Below the pieces are notes generated by a model. It saw only the letters and a list, made by a program, of their open reading frames with translations. It had not been told where the DNA came from and searched no databases. 64,000 nucleotides of DNA, taken from Costus lasius (taxonomy: Eukaryota; Streptophyta; Magnoliopsida; Zingiberales; Costaceae). Location of the stretch: contig CM050450.1 in assembly GCA_027563935.2 (NCBI GenBank), positions 30,491,439 through 30,555,438 of the forward strand, written 5' to 3'. Numbering within the stretch: the first letter of the stretch is position 1; every line of letters begins with the position of its first letter. Of this stretch, positions 45,803-56,547 are shown piece after piece. A program made the position numbers and the translations under genes.

Positions 45803-47736
45803 TGATGTCTTGCATTTTGATAGTGACTTTTGGTATTATTTTATCTGAAAACAAGGCCAATTTTGATGTTTCTATCTCCCATGTAGGCTTATTTACTTGT
45901 TTGCTTTAGAATCTTCACTTTTCCTTGTCTTTGTGCTATTTTAGGTAAAATCACTCATTTTTTGAGCTTTTTAAAAATTTTAAAGTCATGTAGTGATTTC
46001 TGATGAAGAAACCAGTATATACAGTAAATTTGGGATCAATCAGAGCTTTATTTGAAAATCATGGTCAGCCCAAGATTTTGGTGTTTGGCCGTGATCCGCA
46101 AGAAGGTCCCAAAATCCATTGTGTACTTCATGGCCTACCCAAGACAACAATCTTTGGCCGTGATCATCAGTAGGATACTAAAGGTCAACGTTTTCAAAAT
46201 CACGGCCAGGTTGTGATTATAATCATGGGCGTGATTTCATCAGAGACATTTTTCTAGAAATGAACAGTAAGAGCTTCACGGCTCGACCATGATTATTTTC
46301 TTCGACTGTGATTGCTATCTCTCGGATCTACATAGTACACTTTACAGGCAGCCCAAGATTCTGGTGTTCACCCGTGATCACTAATGTCTGTTGGTATTCC
46401 TTATGCTTTTCACTCGATCGAAGTTCCAAAAAAATTCAGAAAAATCTAAAAGAATATGTTTTCGGCAGCCAAAAGGCAGGTGAATTGACAGGGCATAAAA
46501 GCCTTATTTTTCATGACATATGGAAGAAGAAATCAGATGATGATGTGGCTAGGGTGAGAGTTCAGGTGACGAAGACTGTCAGGAGCGATTTTGGGGCGAT
46601 TTCGTAGTGGTTCTTCACCAAACTTTGGGGAAACATTTGAAATCCTTTCTCCTTCCTTCCTTTAGTCTTTGTTTGTAGTTTTCTTGGTTGATTGGAGAGA
46701 TCTATGTTGATTTATATGGCTATAGTAGCATAAACCTTTAATCAGGACTTGGTTGAAGCCTGTTAACAATTTCTATCATGTGAACTAAACTTGTTTTAAT
46801 ATTTTGAGTTTATTCTGAGCATATTTTACTTAGTTGTACTGATTTCATATTATTACCCTGATCAAGTAATTTTGTTTATTAGTTGACACGATTTTGACCG
46901 CAAGAAGGATCGTGTTGGCAGATCTACTAATTAAAACTTGTGAACCTCTAACACAAAGGTAGTTAGGATTCATTCGAGGGTATCATAGTTTTTCACAAAA
47001 CGCAATGGACTTACTTAAATCGATATGCCATGAGAGTAGGAGATCGATTTAAGTAAGTATCAGGTTGTATTGACTGCAAGGGGGCAACTTGTACCATTGG
47101 AAAAACTCCTTGTGCAAAATGATAAACTCTTGTATCAAACAAATTCTAGTTCAGATGGATCTGTCAAAGTGGTGAATATTGAAATCTCGATACCTCTCCG
47201 ATTATCACCTTCCGTGTAGTTGTGATTGATTTCTTGTGTTTGCTTTAGTTGAAGTTAGTTAAACTATTTTCAAAACCCCTATTTGAATTGCCTGGCTTCT
47301 AAAAATCAGGATTGCTAGTAAATGACCTTTCTCCCTATGGGACCGATATCTTATATATTACTATGATAACACCGTGCACTTGTGATGCATATCAGGTACC
47401 GAGTTGTGCTGCTGAAAGGGGGCAACCTGTACTTTAGGAGAAATTCTTTATGCAATATGAGAAGCTCATGCATCATTTTATTTAGTTATGTTAGATTAGT
47501 TAGTTTGGTAAAATCCAAAGTCCCGATATCTCTCAAATAGATACTTCTTGTGTTTTTATCGTCGAGGTCTTGTATCTCATTTATAGTTAAGTTTCGTAAT
47601 TTTATTTCTAAAACACTTCGAATATTTGACCGCTTAGTTTCTAAATATTGGAATAGTTGGTATTTGATGTAATTCCCTATGGGATCGATCTTTTTGTATT
47701 ACTTCGATAACGTTGTGTGCTTTGTAGTACGTATCA
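45803..47736 (+). repeat. Athila-C LTR with duplicated 3' end
   Basis: Starts TGATGTCTTGC and ends CGTATCA (47736). An earlier equivalent end, GCATATCA, occurs at 47394. The text GGGGGCAACTTGTACC at 47080 recurs as GGGGGCAACCTGTACT at 47418, so the last 340 bp or so are a diverged tandem duplication. A cluster of GGCCGTGAT / ATCACGGCC units lies at 46074-46370. Confidence 0.75.
46074..46370 (+). repeat. Palindrome-like cluster (GGCCGTGAT / ATCACGGCC) in Athila-C LTR
   Basis: Units include GGCCGTGATCCGC, GGCCGTGATCATCAG, AATCACGGCCAGGTTGTGAT, GGGCGTGATTTC and CACCCGTGATCAC, each near CAGCCCAAGATT-like text. It starts about 271 bp into the LTR. Confidence 0.75.
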
Positions 47737-48619
47737 GCCGCGAGTGTACTAAAGGCATCTAACTTGAACTTACGTGATGCCTTAGAAGATGACCCTCTGT
47801 CATTTGTCCATTGTTAATGATTTAGTGTCATGTCCTCAATTAAATTCAATGCATCTTCAACACTCTTGTTCATTATTGCTCCACCTGCGGCAACATCCAT
47901 TGTCATATGAGTGTTATAATTAAGTGCGTTATAGAAGGTATGAACAATTACTCATTTCTCAAGGCCATGATGAGGGCACATTCTTCGAAGCCCCTTAAAT
48001 TTGTCCCATGCCTCATACAAGGATTCACCATCTCTCTGGTTAAAGCTCTTTATTTGATTCTGAAGTTATGCAGTCTTACTTGGGGGAAAATATTTTGATA
48101 AGAATGCATTTGATAATTGCTCCCATGTTGTTATAGAACCTTATAGAAGGAAGTGTAGCCATACATGCACTCTGTGCCTAAGAGAAAAAGGAAAGAGTCT
48201 AAGTCGAAGTGCATCACTTGTAACCCCATTCATTTTTAGTGTATCGCAATATTCAAGAAAAATGAAGAGATGAATATTTGGGCCCTCAGAAGGCAAGCCT
48301 TTAAATTGGTTCTATTGAACCATGGAAAGCAATGATGGCTTGATTTCTAAGCTATTCACCTCAATGGTGGGACGAGCAATGCTAGAATGTAACTCCTACA
48401 TATTTGGGGCTGCGAAAGCCCTTAGTGATCTATGACCATCCATCTTTGATGTTTGAGAATGCTTAGGTAATCCAATTCCTTTTTGTTTCCTTTGGAGTCA
48501 GAATGTTCTTTCAATCTCTGGATCCTCTTTGAATAGTTTTCTATCATGAGAACTCCTAGGCATAAAATGGCAATAACAATTAGAAATAAATGGAAGGGTT
48601 AGCAAAAACAATGATAAGT
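47737..48619 (-). pseudogene. gag: Athila-D gag fragment (minus), broken
   Basis: The reverse complement gives a typical Athila Gag core: LSNAFLSKYFPPSKTA near 48110, then SFNQRDGESLYEAWDKFKGL, RRMCPHHGLEK, TFYNALNYNTH and DVAAGGAIMNKSVEDALNLI, with stops after SKTA, GLEK and near NH. The N-terminus toward 48619 is weak. Reverse transcriptase and the rest are absent: the left side abuts the Athila-C LTR in opposite orientation. On the right it is cut by a solo LTR; the primer site and LTR of the same element resume at 51575. Family role: particle protein. Non-functional. Confidence 0.82.
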
Positions 48620-48624
48620 AAAAT

Positions 48625-51569
48625 TGTCATGCCCCGGCGGAAATCTAGCTATCTCTAGCTGAGGTTTCCCTAGGGAGATGATAATATTGATAGGAATCAG
48701 ATAACTATTATAATTCAATATCATTCATTAAATAAATAATCCAAATTTATCATCAATAGTTTTATAATACAATTTCTAAAACATACTTTCCACTTTGTAA
48801 ACAAATCAACTGAAGTAAAAATACAAAAGACAAACTATCTCAACTTGGGTTGGTATGCTGTCTACTCTATCCCACCCAGAAACTAACTCTGTACCTAGAA
48901 GAGAAACAAAGGGAGTTAGCAAAATGCTAAGTAGGAATCAACAAATATGGTGAGGGAGCCAAATAACATGATATCCAATGACAGAAACAATGATATACAA
49001 ATAATATAAGAATATCGTATAAATCATCAAGCTGGCCAACATATCTCAATTAAGAGCCGCACTCATTTTCAGAGTGTTTCCACTGTTGCTCACATAGTGG
49101 AACAACTATCTTAAACAGCCCAGGGTGTTGCGTTCAACACTGACATCCGTAGTATTGTCCTCAAAACAACTGGCGGTGCCCTACCGGTATCTCAGATAGT
49201 CCGATACGCGTTGGAACTATAACTTACATAAACAGGCCACTGGAGAATAAATCATCCAGTTCAGAGGTCAACATATCATGACTTTAACATCATAGATATT
49301 CAACTGTTCCAACATACTCATATGTCAATATCACAAATACACAATTGTTCAACCATGTTCATATGCCAATATATCAATTATTTCAATACAGTTTTGTTAA
49401 CCATGGATACAGAAACAGAATATGACCAAATAACAGGATAAATGAGGTCAACTGAATTTCAGAAGCAAAGCAAGCAGACGAATCAAATAGATATCAGTGT
49501 CAATCTATTCTATTATATGTATCATATATCAAATCAAAGGAATAAGCAACAAATCCTACAATTCTTGACACTGTAACAAAAGGGTAGGGTAAGATTCCTA
49601 CCTCAAATGCTGTCATCTTTTATCCTTCAATCCTCTTCAATATCAGTTAACTCCTTTTTCACTAACTGTGTAAAACATATATTTATCATAACCTCATATA
49701 TCAAGTATCAAACTATAATCATGCACTAACCCCTACTTTCCTATTTTAAATCAATTTTATCAAGTTAATTATCATGCAACTCCCCCCTAATAATAAATTA
49801 GATTTTTCTTATTTATCCCATAAAAATGAAATTAAAATAATTTAATAAAATAAATTAAACAAAACAAAACTCACCTCTCGCCTGAGGTCGACCCAAACGT
49901 TCGTTCGTTCGTCGCTGGCGCTCGCCGCCGGAAGAAGGACGCCGGCCACCGAGAGAGGAGAAAGTTGCCGCTAGAAGGAGATGGAGCAGCCGGCTCTGGA
50001 AGGGAAAGAAGCTGTCACCGTCAACAGGAAGGAGTGGAGGCGGCGCTGCAAGTGGACATAGCAATCGCCGTACGCGTCGCCAGAAGGGGAAGAAGTCGTC
50101 ACAACCACCGTTGGACCTGCTACTCGGTGCCGGAAGAAGAGGAAGACGTCACCACTGCTTGGAAGATCTATCTCAGCCGTCGCCACTTCTGAAGCAGCCA
50201 CACCGCGAGGACAGTGGAAACTCGCCGCTCGTCGTCGGAAGCACATGCACGAATCTGCGTTACACTGAGGACGCCGCACCAAGGGGAGATGAGGGTGTCA
50301 CCGACGCCTCTTTCTGGTGTCGCCGGACGCATGCCCTCGCTGCCGACGGGGAGGACACGATGGCGAACGCGGAGAGGTAGGCAACCGCAGCGTTCATAGG
50401 GTAAAAATAGAGGAGCGTGCGGCGCACAAGACGAGAGAGAAAATAATTAGGGAAGGTTTAGGGTTTAATAAGATAGAGTTTAAGGCTCTATTTTATTAGA
50501 GGGGAAGAAAAATAGAAGGGAAGAAGAGAAAGGAAAGATAGAAAAATAGAGAGGGAGAAAATAAATCACATGAACTTCACGTGAGTTATTTTTTGGGAAG
50601 AAATTGGCGGCGGAGAGCTTGAAGATAGTGGGTGGCGAGCTCGCCGACAGTGGCGGAGCTCGCAAGCAACGTTGGCGAGCTCGAAAGAAGCCAACAGTGA
50701 GTTCTCAGGCAACGAACATGAGCTGGCAGGCAGCAGACGGCGAGTTCGCAAGCAACAGGGGCGAGCTTGCAAGCAGCGAACAACATCCTCGCAGGAAATG
50801 GAGATGAGCTCGCAAGCAACGGAGATGAGCTCGTCGGTAGTGGCGGAGCTGGTAGGCAGCGGACGACGAGCTTGCAGGCAATAGGGGGGCGAGCTCACAA
50901 GAAGTGGGCAATGAGCTTGCAGGTAGCGGGGGTCGAGCTCGCAGGCAGTGGGCGGCTCGTCAGCAATGGCGGAGCTCGCAGACTGCGGGGGCAAGCTCGC
51001 AATCAGTGAACGGCAAGCTTGCAGGCAGCGGGCGGCGAGCTCGTAGGCAACAAACGGATTCGCAGGCAGCGGGGAGGAAAGAAACAAGTGGCGGCTTACT
51101 GGATGGGCAGCAACTTGCTAGGAAGTAGGCGGTGAGGGCGAGGGCAATGGAAGTGGCCGGCGATGGAAGTGGCCGGCCACGACGTAGCCGGCAACGGCAT
51201 ACTCAGGGCGAGAGGCAGGGCGAGGTCACGGATGGGAGGGCGAGGCGACAGGGAAAGGTCAGCACTCCTTTTTTTGGTTTGCACCAAGCAATGCTCTATT
51301 TTTTGGTTTTCTCTCCGATTCGGAAAGAACCAAAAAGGAGAGAAAATTACCCATCTTTTCTTCTCCTCCAAATCGGTCTCTCCAACAAATATGAGGAAAT
51401 ATTGATTTTCTTTCTCTTCTCCCCATCTTTCTTCTCAATAAAACATGCCCTAAGGCTGGAGGGTTAGGGTATACTTATAGGGGATTAGGGTACTAATAAT
51501 AGAAAATTTTCAAAATTCAAAATTTAAAGTTTAAATAAAAATTAATGATTTAAAATCAAGGCTATAACA
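48625..51569 (-). repeat. Chromovirus-like solo LTR (2945 bp), target duplication AAAAT
   Basis: Termini on the plus strand are TGTCATG and CTATAACA; in element orientation TGTTATAG...CATGACA. AAAAT flanks it exactly (48620-48624 and 51570-51574). Content resembles the Chromo-1 LTR in reverse (GGGAGTTAGCAAAATGCTAAGTAGG near 48909; a GC-rich leader at 49880-50400). It contains a GAGCTCGC minisatellite. The long frames at 49971-50282 and 50566-51087 are repeat-driven and have no protein support. It lies within the leader/gag of Athila-D. Confidence 0.92.
50630..51070 (-). repeat. GAGCTCGC minisatellite in solo LTR
   Basis: About 14 irregular units of roughly 28-40 bp built on GGCGAGCTCGCAAGCAAC / GCTTGCAGGCAGCGGG. 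The core GCGAGCTCGC is itself a palindrome. Confidence 0.88.
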
Positions 51570-51574
51570 AAAAT

Positions 51575-52670
51575 GAAGTTAGAACAAGACAAACTAGACA
51601 TCAATAAAGAAATATCTAGTATAACAATCCTTCAATTGATTCTATATTAATGAAATTGTTTCTCGACAACGGCGCCAAAAACTTGATGGGCGCGCCTCAA
51701 GTGCATGGCCTATCAAAGTAATATAAAAATATCATCTCACAAGGACCAATGGCCAAGTACCAAATTATCTTAGGATTATTAGCTGGATGAGTGAAAATAG
51801 AGATGAATTAAAAACTAATTAAACTAAGCTACTGAAGTAACTAGCAGAATGTAATGGGTGTTGTAATCAAGTTATGAAGGTTTAGGACTTTGGGTTCACC
51901 ACTCCATGTCATATAAATTTACTAACAAAATGCATCTTAAGAAGGGTTTTATTGTGCTGAAGGGAATATATCTGAATCTATAGATTGCCCCCTTTCAACA
52001 GTACAACCTAGTGTCCACCCATGTTAATCCTCTACTTTTGTTGTTACTATCTCAAAATAAACCCAATGATTTCTTGACAAATCATATAAACCCTCAAATT
52101 AATTCGATCTACTTTTATGATCAGATTGATCTGTTCAAAAATTATAGATTCAATGCCGCAATTCACCTTTCTATACTCCTTGTGACATCTAATAACATGC
52201 GAATCATAGCTAATAATTAACACGTAACAAGCACGACAATAATTGAATCAAGCACAAGCAAATTACTTCAAAAGATGAAAATCACTAATCAAATCATATA
52301 TAACACAGAGGGCTATGCCCTAGTCTTGAAATATAATTTATGCTAACATTTTCATCATGTGAATGCTAGAAATATTCATAATCTTGATTTCTAAATGGCA
52401 AATAAAGGATGAAATTAACAAAGATGATGAAAACTAAGGCTCCTTCGTGAAGATCAAATCCAACCGGATGAAGAATGAAGCTCTGTCGAGGAAGAAATCT
52501 CTTTCGCTGCCCAGTCACCCTAGCTTTTGCCCTTTCACCGAAATTTACTTGAAAACTTGCCAAAAGCCCCTCAAAAACCTTCCAAAGCTTGCCCATAACC
52601 ATCATAAACTTCCAAATATATTTTTCTCAAAATTTGGCTCAAAAAAAAGCCAAATCGGGCAAGAAACTGT
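51575..52670 (-). repeat. Athila-D leader, primer site and 5' LTR (partial)
   Basis: The minus strand has a tRNA-Asp-type primer site TGGCGCCGTTGTCGAGA at 51677-51661. The LTR starts at its 3' end with TGATGGGCG at 51684 on the plus strand. The LTR runs to 52670, where the Athila-E LTR begins. Its end is of the same type as Athila-C (TTACTTTGATA..CATCA). No gene: the ORFs at 52011-52220 and 52447-52737 are not supported. Confidence 0.8.
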
Positions 52671-54572
52671 TGTGTCTACAAGTGCACGGATACTTCGAAG
52701 TAATAAAAATATCGAACCACAGAGACGTACGCGTTAAGTACCAAATAGATGTTTTCTCACTAGCTAAGCAAACCGAATATGATGAAAAGCAATGATGGAG
52801 AACACACGAAAAAGCTAATCAGAGAGAAACTGGGACTAGGGTTTCATCCACCTTAATTCTAATGACTAGAAGGAAATAAAGGTTGTCAGTTTAATTCTAT
52901 TATGATAAAGACCTAATTCACTTCATAAAGGTATTGTCTCACCCTCGTGTAGACAATCATGCAGATAACCGATCCTCACTCTCGTGCAAGATATATTCTC
53001 AATGCTAAAGATAAGTGAATTATTGAATAAAGAACTCAAGGATCACTCTCGTGCATCCGAATTCTAAGTCAATCATCTCAAGTGGAATCTCAAGGATCAC
53101 TCTCGTGCATCCTGAAACTCAACACAGGTTTTACTTATGGTTTTTCGAAGACTCGATCCTCACTCTCGTGCAAGATCAAATCAAGTCTACACATTAACTC
53201 AATCCAAAGTATTAGAAATTCAACATGGCAATAAAATCACTAAAAATTAGAATTCTAAGAACTACGTAATCTCTTACGATAGTTCCAAACTCAACGATTC
53301 CTAGGGTTCCGAATTTCAAACGATCAAGCACTCGGTCTATTTCACAAAACTCTAAAACATGCTGATATTTATAAAACTAAAGAGAATTAAAGAACAATCA
53401 ATTACAAAAGTAAAATTATCATATTAAAATTAAACTTGACAAAAATCAATATTTTCTAGTCATTAACTAACTAAGGGGATTACACCCCATGTCCCAAAAG
53501 AAGATCTAAGCTTTCATGGTGAAATTATTACAACAAACCATAATTTTAGAGGATTAGAAAGTGAAAAAGGGGAAGAAAAGTTACAAAACAGGGTTGTAAT
53601 TGAAATACAACCTGTAATTTCGCTTGTGAATAGTGTTGTCACCACTATTTTGATGATTTCTCCCTCGATCGAACTCCAAATGCTCTAAAACTTCTAAGGC
53701 GTGCTCTCCTACTCTAGATGAAGCTTCGGTGTAAACATCACAGTCTAAGATGTCCTCTACGCCTCTCGGTGCGAGGACAAACCCTAACCACCTCTCTGAC
53801 AATTGCTCTCTCAATTGGTGATAAAAATTCCTCTTTTCACTTCGTGTGGCTTCTCCTCTTAAAAACGAGTGTACAGTATCTTTCAGATCTCAATTTGGAC
53901 TTTTGGATCAGAAGTTATGGCCCGCACAAGAATCGGCCCGAAAAAGACACGAATCTGGTTTACAAATACGGTACCGTATTCAGATTATGGCAGTGCCGTA
54001 TATATTTCTGTGAAATCCGGGCAGAAAACACGGCACCGTATATTTTCCCACGGCCGTGCCATATTTTTCCGAAAAATCTCTCTGGTCAAAATCGATGGAA
54101 AATACGGTACCGTGATAAAATCGGAGTGAAATACGGTAGTACCGTATTTCTGCTTAAACTTTCTGTTCTGGATCGCCAAAAATTACGGTACCGTGTACTT
54201 CTACACGGCAGTGCCGTATTCTCGCTTAGATCTTCTGGATGAAATCAGCACAAAATACGGTACCGTGAAAGTTCTGGGGCAAAATACGGCAGCACCGTAT
54301 TTTTGTCTGGTTGAAAGCGGTGAAATACGGTACCGTGTATATTTACACGGCAGTGCCGTATTTTTGTCAGGAGCATCCTTTTGACTTAAAATTTGAGGGT
54401 TAGCTTTGTTTCAATGTCTGGAATCCATTGGTGTGTTCAAATCTTTCAAAATCCATCAAAATATGGCACTTTTAACCTGAAAATGATCAAAAACAAGAAA
54501 TAGTGTAGATTCTGCAATAGTTGACAAATAAAGCTTAAAAACAAGCAAAAGAACATAAATATGACACAAAAT
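52671..54572 (-). repeat. Athila-E 3' LTR, main part (rest at 63654-63683)
   Basis: Starts TGTGTCTACAAG at 52671 and is interrupted by Copia-4 after 54572. It resumes at 63649 and ends CAAACACA at 63683, for about 1930 bp in total. It is the reverse complement of the Athila-A/B LTR type: TGTGTC/GACACA ends, palindrome cluster P5, and a hairpin at 53592-53612. Confidence 0.88.
53968..54365 (-). repeat. Palindrome cluster P5 in Athila-E LTR
   Basis: At least a dozen units: TACGGTACCGTATTC, ACGGCACCGTAT, CACGGCCGTGCCATA, ACACGGCAGTGCCGTATT and AAATACGGTAGTACCGTATT. This is the densest of the clusters, and it starts about 237 bp from the LTR 5' end. Confidence 0.9.
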
Positions 54573-56534
54573 TGTTGGTGTATATGCCCTAGGACCTAGT
54601 TTTGGTCCACTTATGTACTACTTGACTCTGATATTCATATATATATCTTTCTGGCATTGTCGTTATCATTGTTTGTCTACACCTGCGATTGTGTACTTAC
54701 ATGATAATGTCCCTGGAGACAGATTGGATCTATGCTCAAATGATTGTCCCAGTCGATGTACCTGAGTGGATATGGGACAGCTCTGGTACTTGTAAGACTA
54801 GTATATGGGCTGGTTAGGCACGAGGTGCTAACGCAGACATATGGGTATATCAGTGGTGGATATACTGGACCGACCCGTTGTGAGGCTATGACTTGGTGTC
54901 ATGAGTTATCCTCACAAGTGACAGAAGATGCATTGATCCCTTGACTTGAGGTCATTGACCATTCTATATGGTTAGGGACTTGCTTTGATACAACCTAACA
55001 TCTCGCCGTAGTTGGGAGGTCATAACGGTTGTCATTGAGCATGTCACGACCCATATGAGAAGGTCAATGGACAGACAAAGGATTTGCCCCTTCCTTAGGG
55101 AAGTATGATATCCATGGAGCTCCTCTATGGTTCTATGACTGAAAGTGTATGGCCATACCCAGGTAAGAACCTGATTTAGTCATAACCATGTGATTGGGTG
55201 AAAACAAATGGTGACACACTTGTCCAATCGGATATCAGTTCGGCAAAGAGACTGTAATGCATATGTACCTTGTTGCAATGATGGGGTTGTCGATGTCGAT
55301 ATCCATTCCGATGACTTGGGTAGCAGCGATGCACTGCTAGGTGCCACTCACTGCTTGTGGTGACATTTGGTCATCACTGCCAACGTCAGAGGGACCTACA
55401 GGGTCGCACACCTTGATACTCGAGTTCTCGTATTGATTGGGAAGCCTTATGATCGAGTTATTGGATAACTCGGATCTATTTTGGAGATTTCATCAGCGCC
55501 AATGGGCCTGATGAGATGGAAGAAACTTATTGGAGCCAACTTCTATTTTTGGCATATTGGCCGAATTAACCATGGCTAGCCTCATTTGACCATGGGTTAA
55601 GTTGGATCGGATCCAATCACTTAGTTAACATGGGTAATGGTCTTTGGGCTAGGCCCATTGCTAAGTTGGGCTCACTTATAAGTTGTCATGAAGAGAAGAA
55701 GGGCTAGAAGGGTATAATGGGGACAAGTCTTCTCCCCTAGGCGCCTATGGGCATAATGGGGAGAAGTGGCACAATTTGCTTCATAAGGAAGCAATTGGCG
55801 CCTCCCCCCTTTATCCCTTATGGTATGAATGCCTCTATGGCATTGCTTGGGGCGCAAGGCAAGGCCTTGGTGCACAAAGAAAGGCATGGGCACAAAAGGA
55901 ATGGTTGAATGAGAATTATGGAAATGTCTTGGAGACTTTCCTTGCCTCAAACCTTCTCATCCTAGCCGCCCACTTGTCTTGATCCTAGCCTTTCACAAAC
56001 CACCTCTTGCCCTATAAAAGAGCACCTAGCCGTCCCCTCTCTGGAGTGACAATTCATTGGAGGCGTAAGCAATAGAAAGGGGCGAAAGCTTGGAGGCTCT
56101 TGGCGCAACTTCTCTTCCTCCAACATCTAGCCGCAAGCACAAGTCTTCTTCTCCTCCTCTTAGCGCAAAAAGGACTTGGACTTGGCGACTACTTCTCCTC
56201 TCTTTCTTCTTGGTGCATACACCTTGGAGGTAGAGCAGAGTTGAAGAGGGAGAACATAAGGCTTGAATCTTCTTCCCGTGGCTAGCACCAAGCGCGGAAG
56301 AAGAGAGCTCGAGGAGTCCGTGTGTGTGAGACTGTAGAGGGCGAACACGTGGGCACCTATCTCAACATCGGCATCTCTTTGCTCGCTTAAGGTACTTTCT
56401 ATCACATCGTGTCGATCCCCTTGCTTGACGATCCGCACTGGGTTTTTGGGACTGGCCTATTTTGGGGACATTCTTCCACTGTGCAATGTCTATAACTCTG
56501 AAAAATTGTAAAATGTCCCCGGGGATTCCCAACA
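54573..56534 (+). repeat. Copia-4 5' LTR (1962 bp)
   Basis: Termini TGTTGG and CCAACA. It contains a TATA box (56013-56019). It has the same length as the 3' LTR with no net indel. Confidence 0.95.
56013..56019 (+). promoter_or_regulatory. TATA box of Copia-4 5' LTR
   Basis: TATAAAA in the context TTGCCCTATAAAAGAGCACC, the only strong TATA motif in this LTR; transcription would start about 30 bp downstream. An identical site is in the 3' LTR at 63127-63133. Confidence 0.65.
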
Positions 56535-56535
56535 G

Positions 56536-56547
56536 TGGTATCAGAGC
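56536..56547 (+). other. Copia-4 primer binding site (initiator tRNA-Met)
   Basis: TGGTATCAGAGC lies one base after the 5' LTR. Confidence 0.95.

Noticed and set aside
49855..50499. Overlapping GC-rich frames on both strands
   Set aside because: They lie in the leader-like part of a solo LTR whose edges are fixed by a target duplication; no protein similarity is recognised.
50566..51087. 173-codon minus-strand frame rich in Leu, Ala and Cys
   Set aside because: It is a reading of the GAGCTCGC minisatellite; several registers are open for the same reason.
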